NCBI RefSeq assembly: GCF_950023065.1
Contig: NC_088679.1
Location: 35,588,001 to 35,652,000, forward strand
Direction of reading: 5' to 3'
Length of the DNA: 64,000 nt
Origin: Planococcus citri
Taxonomy: Eukaryota > Arthropoda > Insecta > Hemiptera > Pseudococcidae
In this document: positions 38,301 to 50,000 of the stretch, in pieces
How the letters are laid out: each line of letters starts with the position of its first letter
How positions within the stretch are numbered: position 1 is the first letter of the stretch
Position numbers and translations under genes: made by a program
The notes under the pieces: generated by a model
The model's database searches: none
What the model saw: only the letters and a program-made list of their open reading frames with translations
What the model was told of the DNA's origin: nothing

Positions 38301-39390
38301 TACTGAAATATTTGTCTCGAGAATTTAACGATTTATGGTACACGCAGATTATTGGACACGTTTTGGCATCGATGTCACGTTTTTTTTTCTCTCACTTCTT
38401 TCTCTGCTTTGCTCGATACGAGGTTTACGCCGCGAACGTATTTAGCACGTGTTTTATTACATCCTCTGTCCAAGTGGTAAAGTGCAGACTGCAGGCGTTG
38501 TTGCGTTAAGTACTTACTCGGCAATGCTGATGCTATAAATGCGATAAAAAGATGGCGAACAAGGGAATAGCGGCGATGCTTTGTTAATAATTAAAAACCA
38601 TTCCGAATTATTGGCAATTAGGCTGTAGAAATAAATGAATACTTTACAAGCGCGTGTGTGCGTTTACAAAGTCAACGCAGCGCAACGATCAAGAGCAACA
38701 CGTTTGCCTGCTCAGTTATGTGTGTTGATGGTGGTTTATCGGAGCAACAATCGGATGCATATTGATAAGTGCGGCAATTAAGAGATTGTTCGATAGGTTG
38801 CTAAACACAAGTTTATATGTTTTTTCAAATCAAAATTTATGCGATATGATATATCAACGAGTTATGGTAACGCCTTTACACGTGTCTGGGATCTCTATTA
38901 GCTTCGGGCTGCTCATGATGATGTGTCTTATTCATTTTTAGTTGAATTCTTCTCAGAAAGATGTGGCTAAAGTTCGAGATTTAGTTTCAATCAGCGTTGT
39001 TCTTTTGAAGGATCTAAATTCAGCATAATAACTCGATATAGGCAATACCCGATGGTAGTGCTATCAGGAATTATTTTGGTCCAAAATCGAATCCCATTTG
39101 AATGATAATAGTACTGCAGAGAAAACTGCTGAATTACATGAAAAAAACTTCAAAATCAAAGTTACACGAAAGTGGTGTTTTGAAATAGAAAAATGAACGA
39201 TTTCTGCTTTTTCAGGGTTGAAAATACCGATGTCACGACTAATACGTTCATTTGATTTGAACCAAGTTACCTATATTTTTTTCGAGTTTTAACTTTTTCA
39301 GCCTCTCTTCGATGGTCGTGATTCCGGGAGTGAGTGGTATGGTTCAAAAATCATGAGTGGTGGGCTCTGCTCCATCACCATACAATTTTT
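34291..39390. other. Non-coding interval with simple repeats
   Basis: No gene is supported. A (TTTA)n tract lies near 34,387-34,406. GC-richer islands near 35,220-35,480, 35,740-35,960 and 38,300-38,760 show no exon with both splice borders. The remainder is AT-rich single-copy sequence, consistent with intron or intergenic DNA. Confidence 0.45.
35285..35323. repeat. (TCG)n trinucleotide microsatellite
   Basis: About thirteen TCG units with one TTC interruption, in non-coding context. It is unusually CpG-rich for this AT-rich window. Confidence 0.95.
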
Positions 39391-39911
39391 CAAGGTGTCT
39401 ACCGGCCCATCAAAGTCATCAAAAAGTCATCCTTTTTGCCAAAAATTCAGAAATTATTATAAAAATCATTGTGAAATCGATCTCCCAGTTGCTGAAAATT
39501 GTCATAAATTCATGAAAAATTAGCATAATTGAGCAAAATCTTGCGAGAAATGCTTGAAAATCTGTCAAAATGCCATAGTAATTATATAAATTGGCTGAAA
39601 ATTGATGAAACATTGGAAATTTTTTTTAAAAATATCTCAAATAAAATAACAAAATCCGCAAAATTATCGTAGAGATAACTTGAAAGCTGCCAAAAATTGA
39701 TAAAATTTCGGTGTTAGGTAATAGTGCCATCAACAGAACTCTGAAAATGTGAAATATCCTGACGTGATAGAATTTTTTCAGTGATCAGTGCGAAAAATTC
39801 TATAAAAATCACCCATCTCAAGTTGAATTTGAAATCAACATAATTTTTAAAAAAGATCGTCCAAAAATGAAAAGCTCATCCAAAAATCATTAAAAAAGCC
39901 GAGGCACCCTG
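39391..39911. mobile_element. Degenerate hAT-like MITE, 521 bp
   Basis: The left end CAAGGTGTCTACCGGCC and the right end GCCGAGGCACCCTG are imperfect inverted repeats. The left end continues into AAAGTCATCAAAAAGTCATC, a form I associate with a widespread hAT MITE type that begins CAGGGTGTCTAC and has repeated GTCATGGAAAA-like words. The interior is low-complexity, AT-rich and non-coding. Flanks are T-rich, so an 8-bp duplication cannot be proved. Confidence 0.45.
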
Positions 39912-42514
39912 TTTTTTTTTTAACGGGTTTTGGGCTTATTAACATGCATATCCTGGTAATGGAATCACTCGATCGGGCATAATCCGATTTCAGCGAAACC
40001 TTAAATAAGAGTCAAAACATCACAAAAATGCCTAAAATAACAAAAAATTGCGAAAAGTTGAGAAAAACTAACCAAACTATATCAAAATGGAATGTGATCT
40101 TTCAAGAATTTTCAGTTGTTTTAACGATATTTGAAAAAATTTTCAAGTAAGTACGAGTTGGTGCGACATTTTTTCAGTTTTTGTCAATTTATTGTTCAAT
40201 TTTATTGAAATTATTTTGTCAACGTTTTAATTAATTCCCAAGTGATCATTGCGATTTTACAGCACATATTTTATTAAGTACACTTTATGCAATTTTTGCG
40301 AAATTTTGTCGTTAGTGGTGATAAAAATGTTTGATAGATTTTTCATAATTTTCACCAACTTTTTGTAATTTGAAGCATTTGTTGCAAAATTTTTCTTGAT
40401 TCTTACAATCTTTTATCAACTTTTAATAATTTTCAACTGTTTTCAGACAAATTTTAAAACAATTTTTGCAAAATTTGTGTTGAATTTTGTCATTTTTGTC
40501 TTTTTTTTTGTAGATTTCAACGATTTTAAAGCTATAGTTTCATAATTAACTTCGATACTTCACGCACTTCTCATAACATTACATTTTCTTGTTGATGTAG
40601 TTTGATTAGGTTTTTGCTACTTTAGAGATTTTTACGATCTTTCTCTCATATTAATTTATTGCAATGTTCTGTAAATTTTTAGCAATTTTAAATTTTTTTC
40701 ACAGCATTTTAGCTAATTTTTAGGTAATTTTTGCAACATTTTCGAATTTGATTCTGTAGGTCGGTATCTAATAAATGCTTCTAGACTTCCGAAGCAATTC
40801 ATCCAGCTTTCAAGTGATATCACCGAAAAATAAAAATACTGCTTCTTAATATCGAATGCTGTAAATTTTGATTGAAATTTCAATTCATTTTAATTTTGAA
40901 ATCGTTTTATTTTTTGAAATCATTGTGGTACCCATGAATTGAGTCATTCTTCATTTTTCAAAGTGTAAAGCATTCATTTTGAAATTGGAAGCGTTTGTAT
41001 TTTATGGAAATTCGGCCTAAAATACTCTCTTCAACGCTATATTCCGAAATCTAAACCATGAAGATTGATCGGCATTCGTCTAGTTCCGTATATTTATTTC
41101 TGATCCGACTTAGCATAACGTAAAATTTGCTCCATAAAACAATAATTCATTTAGTTTAATGGGAGAATACGTGTATAATTTCGCGGTGCTCTTGGGTACC
41201 CGTAGGTTTTGCTTTTTCTCCGTCACCTGTTGGCTGTTGGCTTTTGGTATTTCGATCGGATGTAATGATACCGTTCACATGAGAAGGTTATTATTGCTCG
41301 ATGAACTGGTTTAATGCGGTACGTGTGGTGAACGCGGCGGCCGGCGAGAGTGCAGGTTCAAATACGGTTTTACGATTACGTGAATACCGGATTAGTGTTC
41401 GCCTTTTGTTGTTTTATACCAGAGCGGTGTGCGAATTTATAGAAAAAGAATTAATTTGTTGTTGTGTATAGTACAAATGTAGGTACTCGGACCTTGGTCG
41501 CATTGACCACGAGGTTTAACCGGCGTGTGTGCTATGGCTGTGTGCTCAGAGTGTGAATGAAGTACTTACTCGAAGTACTAGTTACTATCTAAACAAATAA
41601 ATATCTGTATTCTACGTAATACGATATCGTGTTCGATTTACGATACAGATTTGGAATAAACATATAATAATATATGAGAATTATAAACTCTTATGATATT
41701 GTCAGCGTTCTTAATTGGCACACCTAGTACATAGTGTCGCAGTCACACGCAGTGGTTTTGATGCAACATTGATCTTGTCACATGATCGAAGAGCCCGCAG
41801 CATGCGAAACGATCACGTTTTTTCGTTTTGTTTAGAGCCACTCGAAACGTCCAAGTCTGCTGAGTAAAATGATCTAGTTTCAATTAGCATTGAAATGTTG
41901 TTTTTTTCTCTATCGCTGTCTCTCAATTCGACTAATCGGACCTTCGAGGTGATTAGTGTATGAAAAATAGCGTAACTGTTTGGTACCATACCCGTGAACT
42001 ATAGGCTATGTGACATAGTTTGATATAAACATTGATGGTGACGATCGACGCACATGCATCGGTGTATCGATAGGTATATGCCGGCATATGAACACAACTT
42101 TGATAAAATTTGTTTCGACACGAAGCACAAGCAGTACGATAAGAAAGAATACGTATGCTTACAAATGCCTTAAATGGATTTTTGGATCGAAATTTCAAAA
42201 TCGTAACGATAAATGACGTAAAGGAAAAATCCGCACCATGTCAACAATAGCCTTGTACCCAGAGGCGGTGTGTGAATTTTGTGTGTGTAGGTTAGAAAAA
42301 TAACCATAATGGTGTAAACGTAGGTACATTGCATAGATGTACTTCATAACTATGCAGAGATTAGATATTGTGCACTGTGCAGTCGTCGATCGAGTTCCGA
42401 CATTGTTTTCAAATGACGTCCCATGCAAAATTGCGAACGCAGAGTCATATCTAGATATACATTGTACGTATATAGAGTAAAGTAATGTATGTATCAATAC
42501 GTATACCTAGTAGC
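39912..42514. other. Non-coding interval
   Basis: Bases 40,140-40,760 are a degenerate T-rich tract of AATTTTTGC-like words. Bases 41,160-41,560 and 41,740-42,500 are less AT-rich but show no exon with convincing borders. A tRNA B-box-like string, GGTTCAAATAC near 41,366, has no matching A box and was not called. Confidence 0.4.
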
Positions 42515-42670
42515 TTGTGGTGCCCGGGTCTTGAGTAGTAATAGTGGTGCCCGTGTATATGGAGGCCAACGTATTGTGTTGAAATTATGCCTTTTGGAAC
42601 CCGTAGTGTTAGAAGTCTTAGTGGTGCCCATGTGTATTTATTAAAACTAGTAAATGAAGTGCCCAGCGCT
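42515..42670 (+). repeat. GTGGTGCCC-word repeat block (left)
   Basis: Three copies of GTGGTGCCC, at about 42,519, 42,543 and 42,622, plus related GAACCCGTAGTG and GAAGTGCCC words, within 150 bp. The same word recurs at 57.3-57.6 kb, mostly as its complement, outside the intervening repeats. The spacing is irregular, so this is not a simple tandem repeat. Confidence 0.55.
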
Positions 42671-42889
42671 GTTGCCAGGTATCCTTTGTTTTAAACGATT
42701 GATTTAATTCAAAGGGAATTTATTTTTCAGTTTTCAGAACTATTAAGAAGTTGTAGAATCTGGACATGTGCAAAATTCAATGATTTAAAAAAAAATGTTG
42801 CATAGCTGAAAATTCTTACACTGATACTAAGTATTTGATGCGTTGAGTAAGGATTTGGGGTGCTCTTGCATGCCCAATTTCAGCTCTCC

Positions 42890-45800
42890 CCTCCAATGTG
42901 GATTTTACCTTCCAAAATAACCATTTATCTCACGTTTTAGCCTCTCTATTGAGGCCCAACATTGCCAAATTTGAAAAATACAAAATCTGAAAAAATGTAC
43001 TTGAAGAGCTGAAATTATAACCAGTGGCATTTTGAGGCTCAAAGAGAACACTCGATTTTTTCTTGCCCCAAATTCCAATTTTCAGAATTTTTCGTCAATT
43101 TTTAGAAACTTTGTTATCACGAAAATCTGGACAAAATACTCTTCATAACCAGATTGAGAATTGGCTGCACAAAAATCACCCACAATCACCTCTATGAAAA
43201 GACCCCAAAACCCACATGCCAGTTCTGCACGTCAAAACTTATGTCTGTCCAACACTTACTATCTCACTGTCCCCCCTTACATCAGGACAGACTATCCCTA
43301 CAAATAGATGAAAGATCCCTATTCATACCAGATGACCCTTCTGAAATTGAAAAATTCTTAGACCTAATTAAAAAGCTTGACCTTAACAGCTCGATTTAAA
43401 TCTCACATGACCAGTGTAAAAATCAAGTAATTACAAACACCCCAAAAAAAATCTAGTCTGTTTTTTGGCAAAGTTGAAAAATCCAAAATTTGAAATATTA
43501 TACCTACGAAGCTGAAATTTTGAACAGTGGTCTTCAGAGACTCGAAGAGAACACTCCATTTTTTTCAGCCCCGAATCCCAGGTTTTAACCCTTCAATTGA
43601 GGCCCAACATTGCCAAATTTGAAAAATCCCAAACTCGAAATATCATACCTACGAAGCTGAAATTTTGAACAGTGGTCTTTGGAGACTCGAAGAGAACACT
43701 CAATTTTTTCCAGCCCCAAATTCCAAATTTTGGCCCCTGTTTTGGGGTCCAATATTTTTTGGACCTCTTGGAGGTGCCTTCGAGGTCTGAAATTGAAAGA
43801 GGCTTCTACCGGCATCCCAAAGAAGAACTCCACCAATTTTCAGAATTTTTTGTCAATTTTTAGAAATTTTGTAACCCACAAAAATGTGGAAAAAGTACTC
43901 TTCAAATCTAGTCTGTTTTTTGGCAAAAGTTGAAAAATCCAAAATTTGAAATATTATACCTACGAAGCTGAAATTTTGAACAGTGGTCTTCAGAGACTCT
44001 AAGAGAACGCTCCATTTTTTTCAGCCCCGAATCTCAGGTTTTAACCCTTCTATTGAGGCCCAACATTGCCAAATTTGAAAAATTCAAAATTCGAAATATT
44101 ATACCTACGAAGCTGAAATTTTGAACAGTGGTCTTTAGAGACTCGAAGAAAACACTCAATTTTTTACAGCCACAAGTTCCAAATTTTGGCCCCTCTTTTG
44201 GAGCCCAATATTTTTTGGACCTCTTGGAGGTGGCCTCGAGGTCTGAAATTGAAGGAGGCTTCTACCGGCATCCCAAAGAAGAGCTCCACCAATTTTCAGA
44301 ATTTTTTGTCAATATTTAGAAATTTTGTAACTGATGAAAATGTGGAAAAAGTACTCTTCAAATCCAGTCTGTTTTTTGGCAAAGTTGAAAAATCCAAAAT
44401 TCGAAATATTATACCTACAAAGCTGAAATTTTGAACAGTGGTCTTTGGAGACTCGAAGAGAACACTTAATTTTTTCCAGCCCCAAATTCCAAATTTTGGC
44501 CCCTCTTTCGGGGCCCAATATTTTTTGGACCTCTTGGAGGTGTCCTCGAGGTCTTAAATTGAAGGAGGCTTCTACCGGCATTCCAAAGAAGAGCTCCACC
44601 AATTTTCAGAATTTTTTGTCAATATTTAGAAATTTTGTAACCTACGAAAATGTGGAAAAAGTACTTTTCAAATCTAGTCTGTTTTTTGGCAAAGTTGAAA
44701 AATCCAAAATTCGAAATATTATACCTACGAAGCTGAAATTTTGAACAGTGGTCTTTGGAGACTCGAAGAGAACACTCAATTTTTTCCAGCCCCAAATTCC
44801 AAATTTTGGCCCCTCTTTCGGGGCCCAATATTTTTTGGACCTCTTGGAGGTGGCCTCGAGGTCTGAAATTGAAGGAGACTTCTACCGGCATCCCGAAGAA
44901 GAGCTCCACCAATTTTCAGAATTTTTTGTCAATTTTTAGAAATTTTGTAATCATGAAAATCTGGAAGAAATACTCTACAAATCTAGTCTGTTTTTTGGCA
45001 AAGTTAAAATATCCAAAATTTGAAATACTGTACCTACTGAGCTAAAACTTTAACCAGTGGTCCTTGGAGGCCAGAAAGGAAGATTCGATTTTTTCAGTCC
45101 TGATTTCCAAATCATACTCTCCATTTTGAGGTCCAATTTTGGCAAAGTTGAATAATCCAAATTTTGTAATGATATACCAATGAACCTGAAATTTTTACCA
45201 GTGGTCATTGGGAGCTTGAAAAGAAGACTCAACTTTTCTCAGCCTCGAATTCAAATTTTACCCCCTTCTTGTGGGCTCAATTTTTTTTGGACATCTTCAA
45301 GGGACCCTCTGAAATTAAAGGAGGTTTCTACCAGTTTCCCAAAGAAGAGCTCACACAATTTTCAGAATTTTTCGCCTATTTTTAGAAGATTTGGAATTAG
45401 GAAAATCTGGAAAAAATACTCTTTAAGTACATACCATACCTAGCCTGTTTTTTTGCAAAGTTGAAAATTCCAAAATTTGTAGTAATATACCTACGGAGCT
45501 AAAATTTTTACCAGTGGTTCTTGAGGGATTGAAAAAATGACTTAATTTGTTTCAGCCCCAAATTCCAAAATTCAACCCCATTTTAGGGAAATAATTTTTT
45601 TGACCCGTTCTGGGGGGCTCCAAAGAGCTAAACTTGAAGGAGACTTCTATCCAGGTTGCAAAGAAGAGCTCCACTAATTTTCATAATTTTTCGGTAATTT
45701 TTTACAAGTTTAGGAATTACAAAAATCTGAAAAAAAGACTTTCACAGTCATTGAAAATCCAAAACTTGAAATACATAACATACGTAGTTACGGTGCTGAA

Positions 45801-46190
45801 ATTTTTTCCAACGATCCCTGGAGGCTTGAATAGAAGACTCAATTTTTGTCAGCTAAAAATTCCAAAATTTATGCCCTCTTTTGAAGCCCAATTTTTTTGG
45901 ACCCCTTCGTGGTGCTCTTGAGGTCTGAAATTAGAGGAGCCTTCTATCGGTGTCCCAAAGAGAGGCTCTCCCAATTTTCAGAATTTTTCGTTAATTTTTA
46001 GAAGTTTTGGAATTACAAAAATCTGGAAAAAATGCTCTTCAGTCTAACTATGTAGTCTGTTCTTTGATAAAAGTTGAAAAATCCAAAATTTGAAATTATA
46101 TACCAACGGACCTGAAATTTTAACCAGTGGTCCTTGTAGGCTTGAATAGGTGATTCAATTTTTTTCAGCCCCGAATTCAAAATTTTACCC
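42890..46190 (+). repeat. Tandem array alternating ~310-bp and ~145-bp units
   Basis: Using the word CAGTGG(T) as anchor, copies fall at about 43,525, 43,670, 43,981, 44,126, 44,436, 44,746, 45,055, 45,199, 45,512, about 45,809 and 46,125. Spacings are therefore 145, 311, 145, 310, 310, 309, 144, 313, 297 and 316. The long unit equals the short unit plus ~166 bp that carries TTTTTTGGACCTCTTGGAGG and AAAGAAGAGCTCCACC. Copies between 44,126 and 45,055 are nearly identical, while those after 45,100 are much more diverged, as expected from local homogenisation. The leftmost unit (from about 42,890) has an internal deletion and is split by a LINE insertion. Frames of 60-100 codons on both strands repeat with the array but do not chain (310 is not a multiple of 3), so they are not genes. 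Confidence 0.9.
43145..43449 (+). mobile_element. 5'-truncated LINE 3' end (Jockey/R1-type) in the tandem array
   Basis: The frame from 43,148 to 43,399 reads TRLRIGCTKITHNHL, then a cysteine motif C-X2-C-X8-H-X4-C (CQFC...HLLSHC). It matches the extreme C-terminus of Jockey/R1-group reverse-transcriptase ORF2, where a TRLRxGH segment follows RNase H. After the stop comes a ~50-bp untranslated tail ending in eight A residues at about 43,442-43,449. Both flanks are the same array unit: ...ATACTCTTC on the left and ATCTAGTCTG on the right, which are contiguous in uninterrupted units. So this is a truncated, target-primed insertion of about 300 bp into the repeat. Endonuclease, reverse transcriptase and most of RNase H are missing, so it is dead. 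Any target duplication is too short to be sure of. Confidence 0.85.
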
Positions 46191-46530
46191 CTCCTCCCTC
46201 ATGCTGTTGCAAACACAATTCCTCCCGATTTGTTTCGGGTATCTTTTTTCCTCATTTTTGTATTGCGCAAATGTTGAGTAAATCTTGGCCTAATTTGATG
46301 ATATAAAATGGTAGAAGCTGAGTACTGAATATTCAAGATTGAAAACTAAAAATATCGAAAATGAGTGTTTATTACATACATTATAAAAGTATAAAATTCC
46401 GAAGCCTCCAAATTGAAGAAATGAAAAAAATATTCGGACAAGTGAAAATCTTTGGAAAATTTTTCATTTTTAGTCAGAATTCTTCTAGGTGAACCTCTTT
46501 TCAAGAAAAATACTTACATGTCTTGTGCTA

Positions 46531-46740
46531 CAGGGTGCCCAGAAATATCGGGTACCCCTATAAAAGTTTTCTGCTAAATACTTCGGTTGGTCACAGTGAA
46601 TGATAATAATGATAGCACATGATTGATTGTTGGACTGGAGAGATAACATTCCACCAATCATATGCATCTATTTCACGTTGCCAACCTATATTTTTATTGA
46701 AAAACTTTCTTTGGGGTACCCGATATTTCTGAGAACCCTG
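46531..46740. mobile_element. 210-bp Tc1/mariner-type MITE
   Basis: Terminal inverted repeats of 28 bp begin CAGGGTGCCCAGAAATATCG on the left and CAGGGTTCTCAGAAATATCG on the complement of the right, with two differences. Both ends abut the dinucleotide TA (46,529-46,530 and 46,741-46,742), the Tc1/mariner target duplication. The ~150-bp interior is non-coding. It sits 30 bp from the edge of the BEL/Pao element. Confidence 0.85.
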
Positions 46741-46766
46741 TACTCTTATAAGAGAACGTCTTGTAG

Positions 46767-46771
46767 GTACC
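46767..46771. repeat. Target-site duplication of the BEL/Pao element (left)
   Basis: GTACC immediately outside the left LTR, repeated at 52,256-52,260. A 5-bp duplication is normal for BEL/Pao integration. Confidence 0.9.
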
Positions 46772-46930
46772 TAATAATAAGTAACGAGCTTGGGTTACCA
46801 TTATTGAAACGTTCGTTGCAAGTTTTATTTATCAACTGACAAGATAACAAAAAATACAAACTCAAGAATCGAACCAAAACAAAGATTGCCAAGTGGCCAA
46901 CAATTTGCGTATTTTGCGACGTTCGCGACA
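46772..46930 (-). repeat. 3' LTR of the BEL/Pao element, 159 bp
   Basis: By eye it is identical to 52,097-52,255. Read on the element's strand it starts TGTCGCGAACG and ends ACTTATTATTA. AATAAA at 46,824-46,829 (complement) is a likely polyadenylation signal. The LTR is short for this superfamily. A short purine run, CCGGGAA (46,931-46,937, complement), abuts it and may be the polypurine tract. Confidence 0.92.
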
Positions 46931-47016
46931 TTCCCGGACGAAAGAAAAAAAAAATATAAAAGAAATAATAAACGAAAATTAAATTTAAAAAATAATAATA
47001 CATAAAAATAAAATTT

Positions 47017-47031
47017 CGCGACGTTCGCGAC
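47017..47031 (-). promoter_or_regulatory. Internal copy of the LTR-start motif after the stop codon
   Basis: GTCGCGAACGTCGCG lies directly after the gag-pol stop codon. It shares 14 bases with the first bases of the LTR (TGTCGCGAACGTCGC). The TCGCGA halves are self-complementary. Role unknown; it could be a relic of an earlier LTR boundary or a recognition site. Confidence 0.5.
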
Positions 47032-50000
47032 TTAATTTATTTCAATGGGATATAGTTTATTAATTGGTCTAACAACTTTAACATTATTTTCAAATTCGAC
47101 TTTAGCAGATCTTATTAGATTATCTGCACTTTTGAAGACTTCGACGATTTTCCCTATTTTCCAAGATCCTCTTGGAGTATACTTTTCGCTTTCAACAAGA
47201 ACAATGTCTCCAACTTTCGGAATCGAATCGACGTCATTTTTTCTTTTCTTTTCACAGTTGTTTCTCTCACGAAGACTCGTTAGGTATTGACATTTCCATC
47301 GGTTCCAGAATTCATCCAAAATAGCATTCGACTTTTTCCATAAATCGACTAAATTAACATTTTTACAATTTTTTAAATCGGGAATATAACTAAATTTCAA
47401 GTTTAATAAATCATTCGGCGTCAAAACATTGCGATCACTTTCACCGACATATACAATTGGGCGCGAATTTAAAACTGACATAGTTTCATACAACATTGTA
47501 CGTAATTGATTACTCGATAATTTACTGTTAAATATAGTTTTCTTTAAACATGATTTAACCTGGGAAATAAGTCTTTCATAAAATCCGCCTTGCCAGGGTG
47601 CGTATTCTGGCAAAAGTTTCCATTCTATTTTACTACTTTTACAAAAATCAATCACATTTTGATCGGAAATAATATTTTCCCACGATTTTTCGAATAAAGT
47701 TTTAGTCAATTTAAATTGAGGCGCGTTATCACTAACAATCAGATTCGGTAAAGTACGAATAGCGATAAAATTTCTAAAAGCGAGTAAAAATTCCGATGTT
47801 GTCATATCATGTAGTAATTCTAAGTGTATTGCGCGAGTAACCATACAGGTAAAAATGCAAACAAATACCTTCTTTTGAATATGTCCATCATAAACATATA
47901 AATGACCAAAAGTATCAATACCAGAACAGGAAAATGGTGAACTTTTGGTGACTCGACATTTCGGTAATGGCGGCATCGGAGGGTATTGATAACTACCACC
48001 ATCGTAAAATTTACAATTTTTACACCTTTTCAAAACTTTGTAAACAGTACTTCTGCCCTTTGGTATCCAATACCGTTTTCGAATTTCGTTCAAGGTATGC
48101 TGAACACCGACGTGGTAATTTTCTTGGTGAACTTTTTCGATTACCAATTGAGTAAAATATTCTTTTTCAGGAAGCAGTATTGGATATTTTTGACCATCAT
48201 CAAGATCAGAATTGATTAAACGACCATAGCATCTTAAAACATTTTCTTCGTCTAATTTTACTCCCAATTGATTCTGCAAACGTTTCGGTTTTTTACTTTG
48301 AACTTCATCAGGATAATTTTTTGCTTGCACATAACGAATCCAATCAAAAAGGACTTTGGTTGTTTGTTGCGTTATATTAGAAGGGTTGACATTTTTTACG
48401 TAACTCAGCGTAGCGTCTAATAAATCATCAAGCGAACCAAAGGAATTACAATCAATACCAAAAGGCGACTTTAAGACAGGAGTAGTCACTAGCAACGCAG
48501 GTTCGAAGTCAGGTTCGACGAATTTTGGAAAACTTTCTGCTTTGGGCCACTCCTTTTCATCCATAACCAACCATTTTGGACCATTCCACCAAAGTGAAGA
48601 TAACTCTTTTACTTCGCATCCACGAGTTGCAACATCAGCCGGATTATCAATTGAAGGAACGTACCGATACATGAACGATTTATCTATTTTTCGAACTATT
48701 TTTTCAACAAATTTTGGTAATAATTTTTTCGAGTACAGCCATGATAAAGCACATTTAGAATCGGACCAAATGACACGTTTTGAAATTGTAACAAAATTAT
48801 TAAGTTGTTCATTAATAAATTTCATAACTCTATTACCAATAAATATAGCTAAAAGTTCAAGTTTAGGTATAGTAATATTATTTTTAGGAGCGATTTTCGA
48901 TTTAGCAAAAATTAAACGAGTAATATTATCGACTTTTAAGTAAATTACAGCAGCATAAGCTTTAGAAGACGCATCCACGAAACAATGTAATTCGATTTCA
49001 CGATTATTAACATTTGTACCAAAGAAACGATTAATTCTAAACGAATCGATACTTTCAAGAATATGTGACAGTTTTAACCACGAATCTCTCTCTTTGTTAC
49101 ATAGTTCCTCATCCCAATCGATTTTAATCATCCAAAGATGTTTGATAAATAGCTTAGCTAATAATAATACCGGCGTTAAAAATCCTAACGGATCGAAAAT
49201 ACTAGCGACGACTCTAATAACTTCACGTTTGGTAATTACTGAAGACATTTCGTTTAATTTATTTTTGATTTTAAGATCATCTTTTTCAGAATCCCAAATT
49301 AAACCAAGAACCGAAATAACGGATTTAGATTCCCTATCTTTAGGATCAATTTTTTCTCGTAATTCTTTAGAATTAGTTTGCCAATTCCTTAAATTCATTG
49401 AAGCGTCATAAAAAATTGTTTTAGTCTTATTATACAAATCGAGACTTTTGTTAATATCATTAATACTCAGAACCATATTATCAACGTAGAAACTTTTTAA
49501 CAAAATAAAAATGAAATCATAATCATAATTATTCAGATGGTGATAAATTATCAAACTCAGTAGAGAAGGACTCGAAATTACTCCAAATATAACCGCTGTA
49601 AAACGATAAATTACTAAATTATCTAATGAAAATGGTTTCTTAATATCTTTTAACCATACAAAACGAACACAATCGCGATCTTTTAAATTTAAACCGATCT
49701 GCAAAAATGCCTTTTCTATATCTGCGACGATCGCATACTGACATAACATAAAACGAATTAATAACCCGCAAATATCTTCAAGTAATACACGACCACGATA
49801 CATACATTCATTTAAACTTCGATCATTTCGAGTAATTTTAGCGGAACCGTTATAAACAATGCGTAAAGACGTACTTTTACCTGGTGTAATTACTTCATGG
49901 TGAGGTAGGTAGTGAACAAGTTCTGCTTTTTTATCCATAGATTCATTTACTTTTTCGATCACTCCTTTTTCTTCTTGCGATTTCATGATTTTGTCGTATT

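Noticed and set aside
41355..41372. tRNA B-box-like GGTTCAAATAC
   Set aside because: One base off at a conserved position, with no A box at suitable distance on that strand.
43585..45443. Families of similar 60-100-codon frames on both strands
   Set aside because: They repeat with the tandem array, exist on both strands at once, and the 310-bp period shifts frame each unit, so they are repeat by-products and not paralogous genes.
43670..46190. CRISPR-like repeat-spacer array
   Set aside because: Units are 145-310 bp with no short constant repeats and variable spacers, and the context is eukaryotic.
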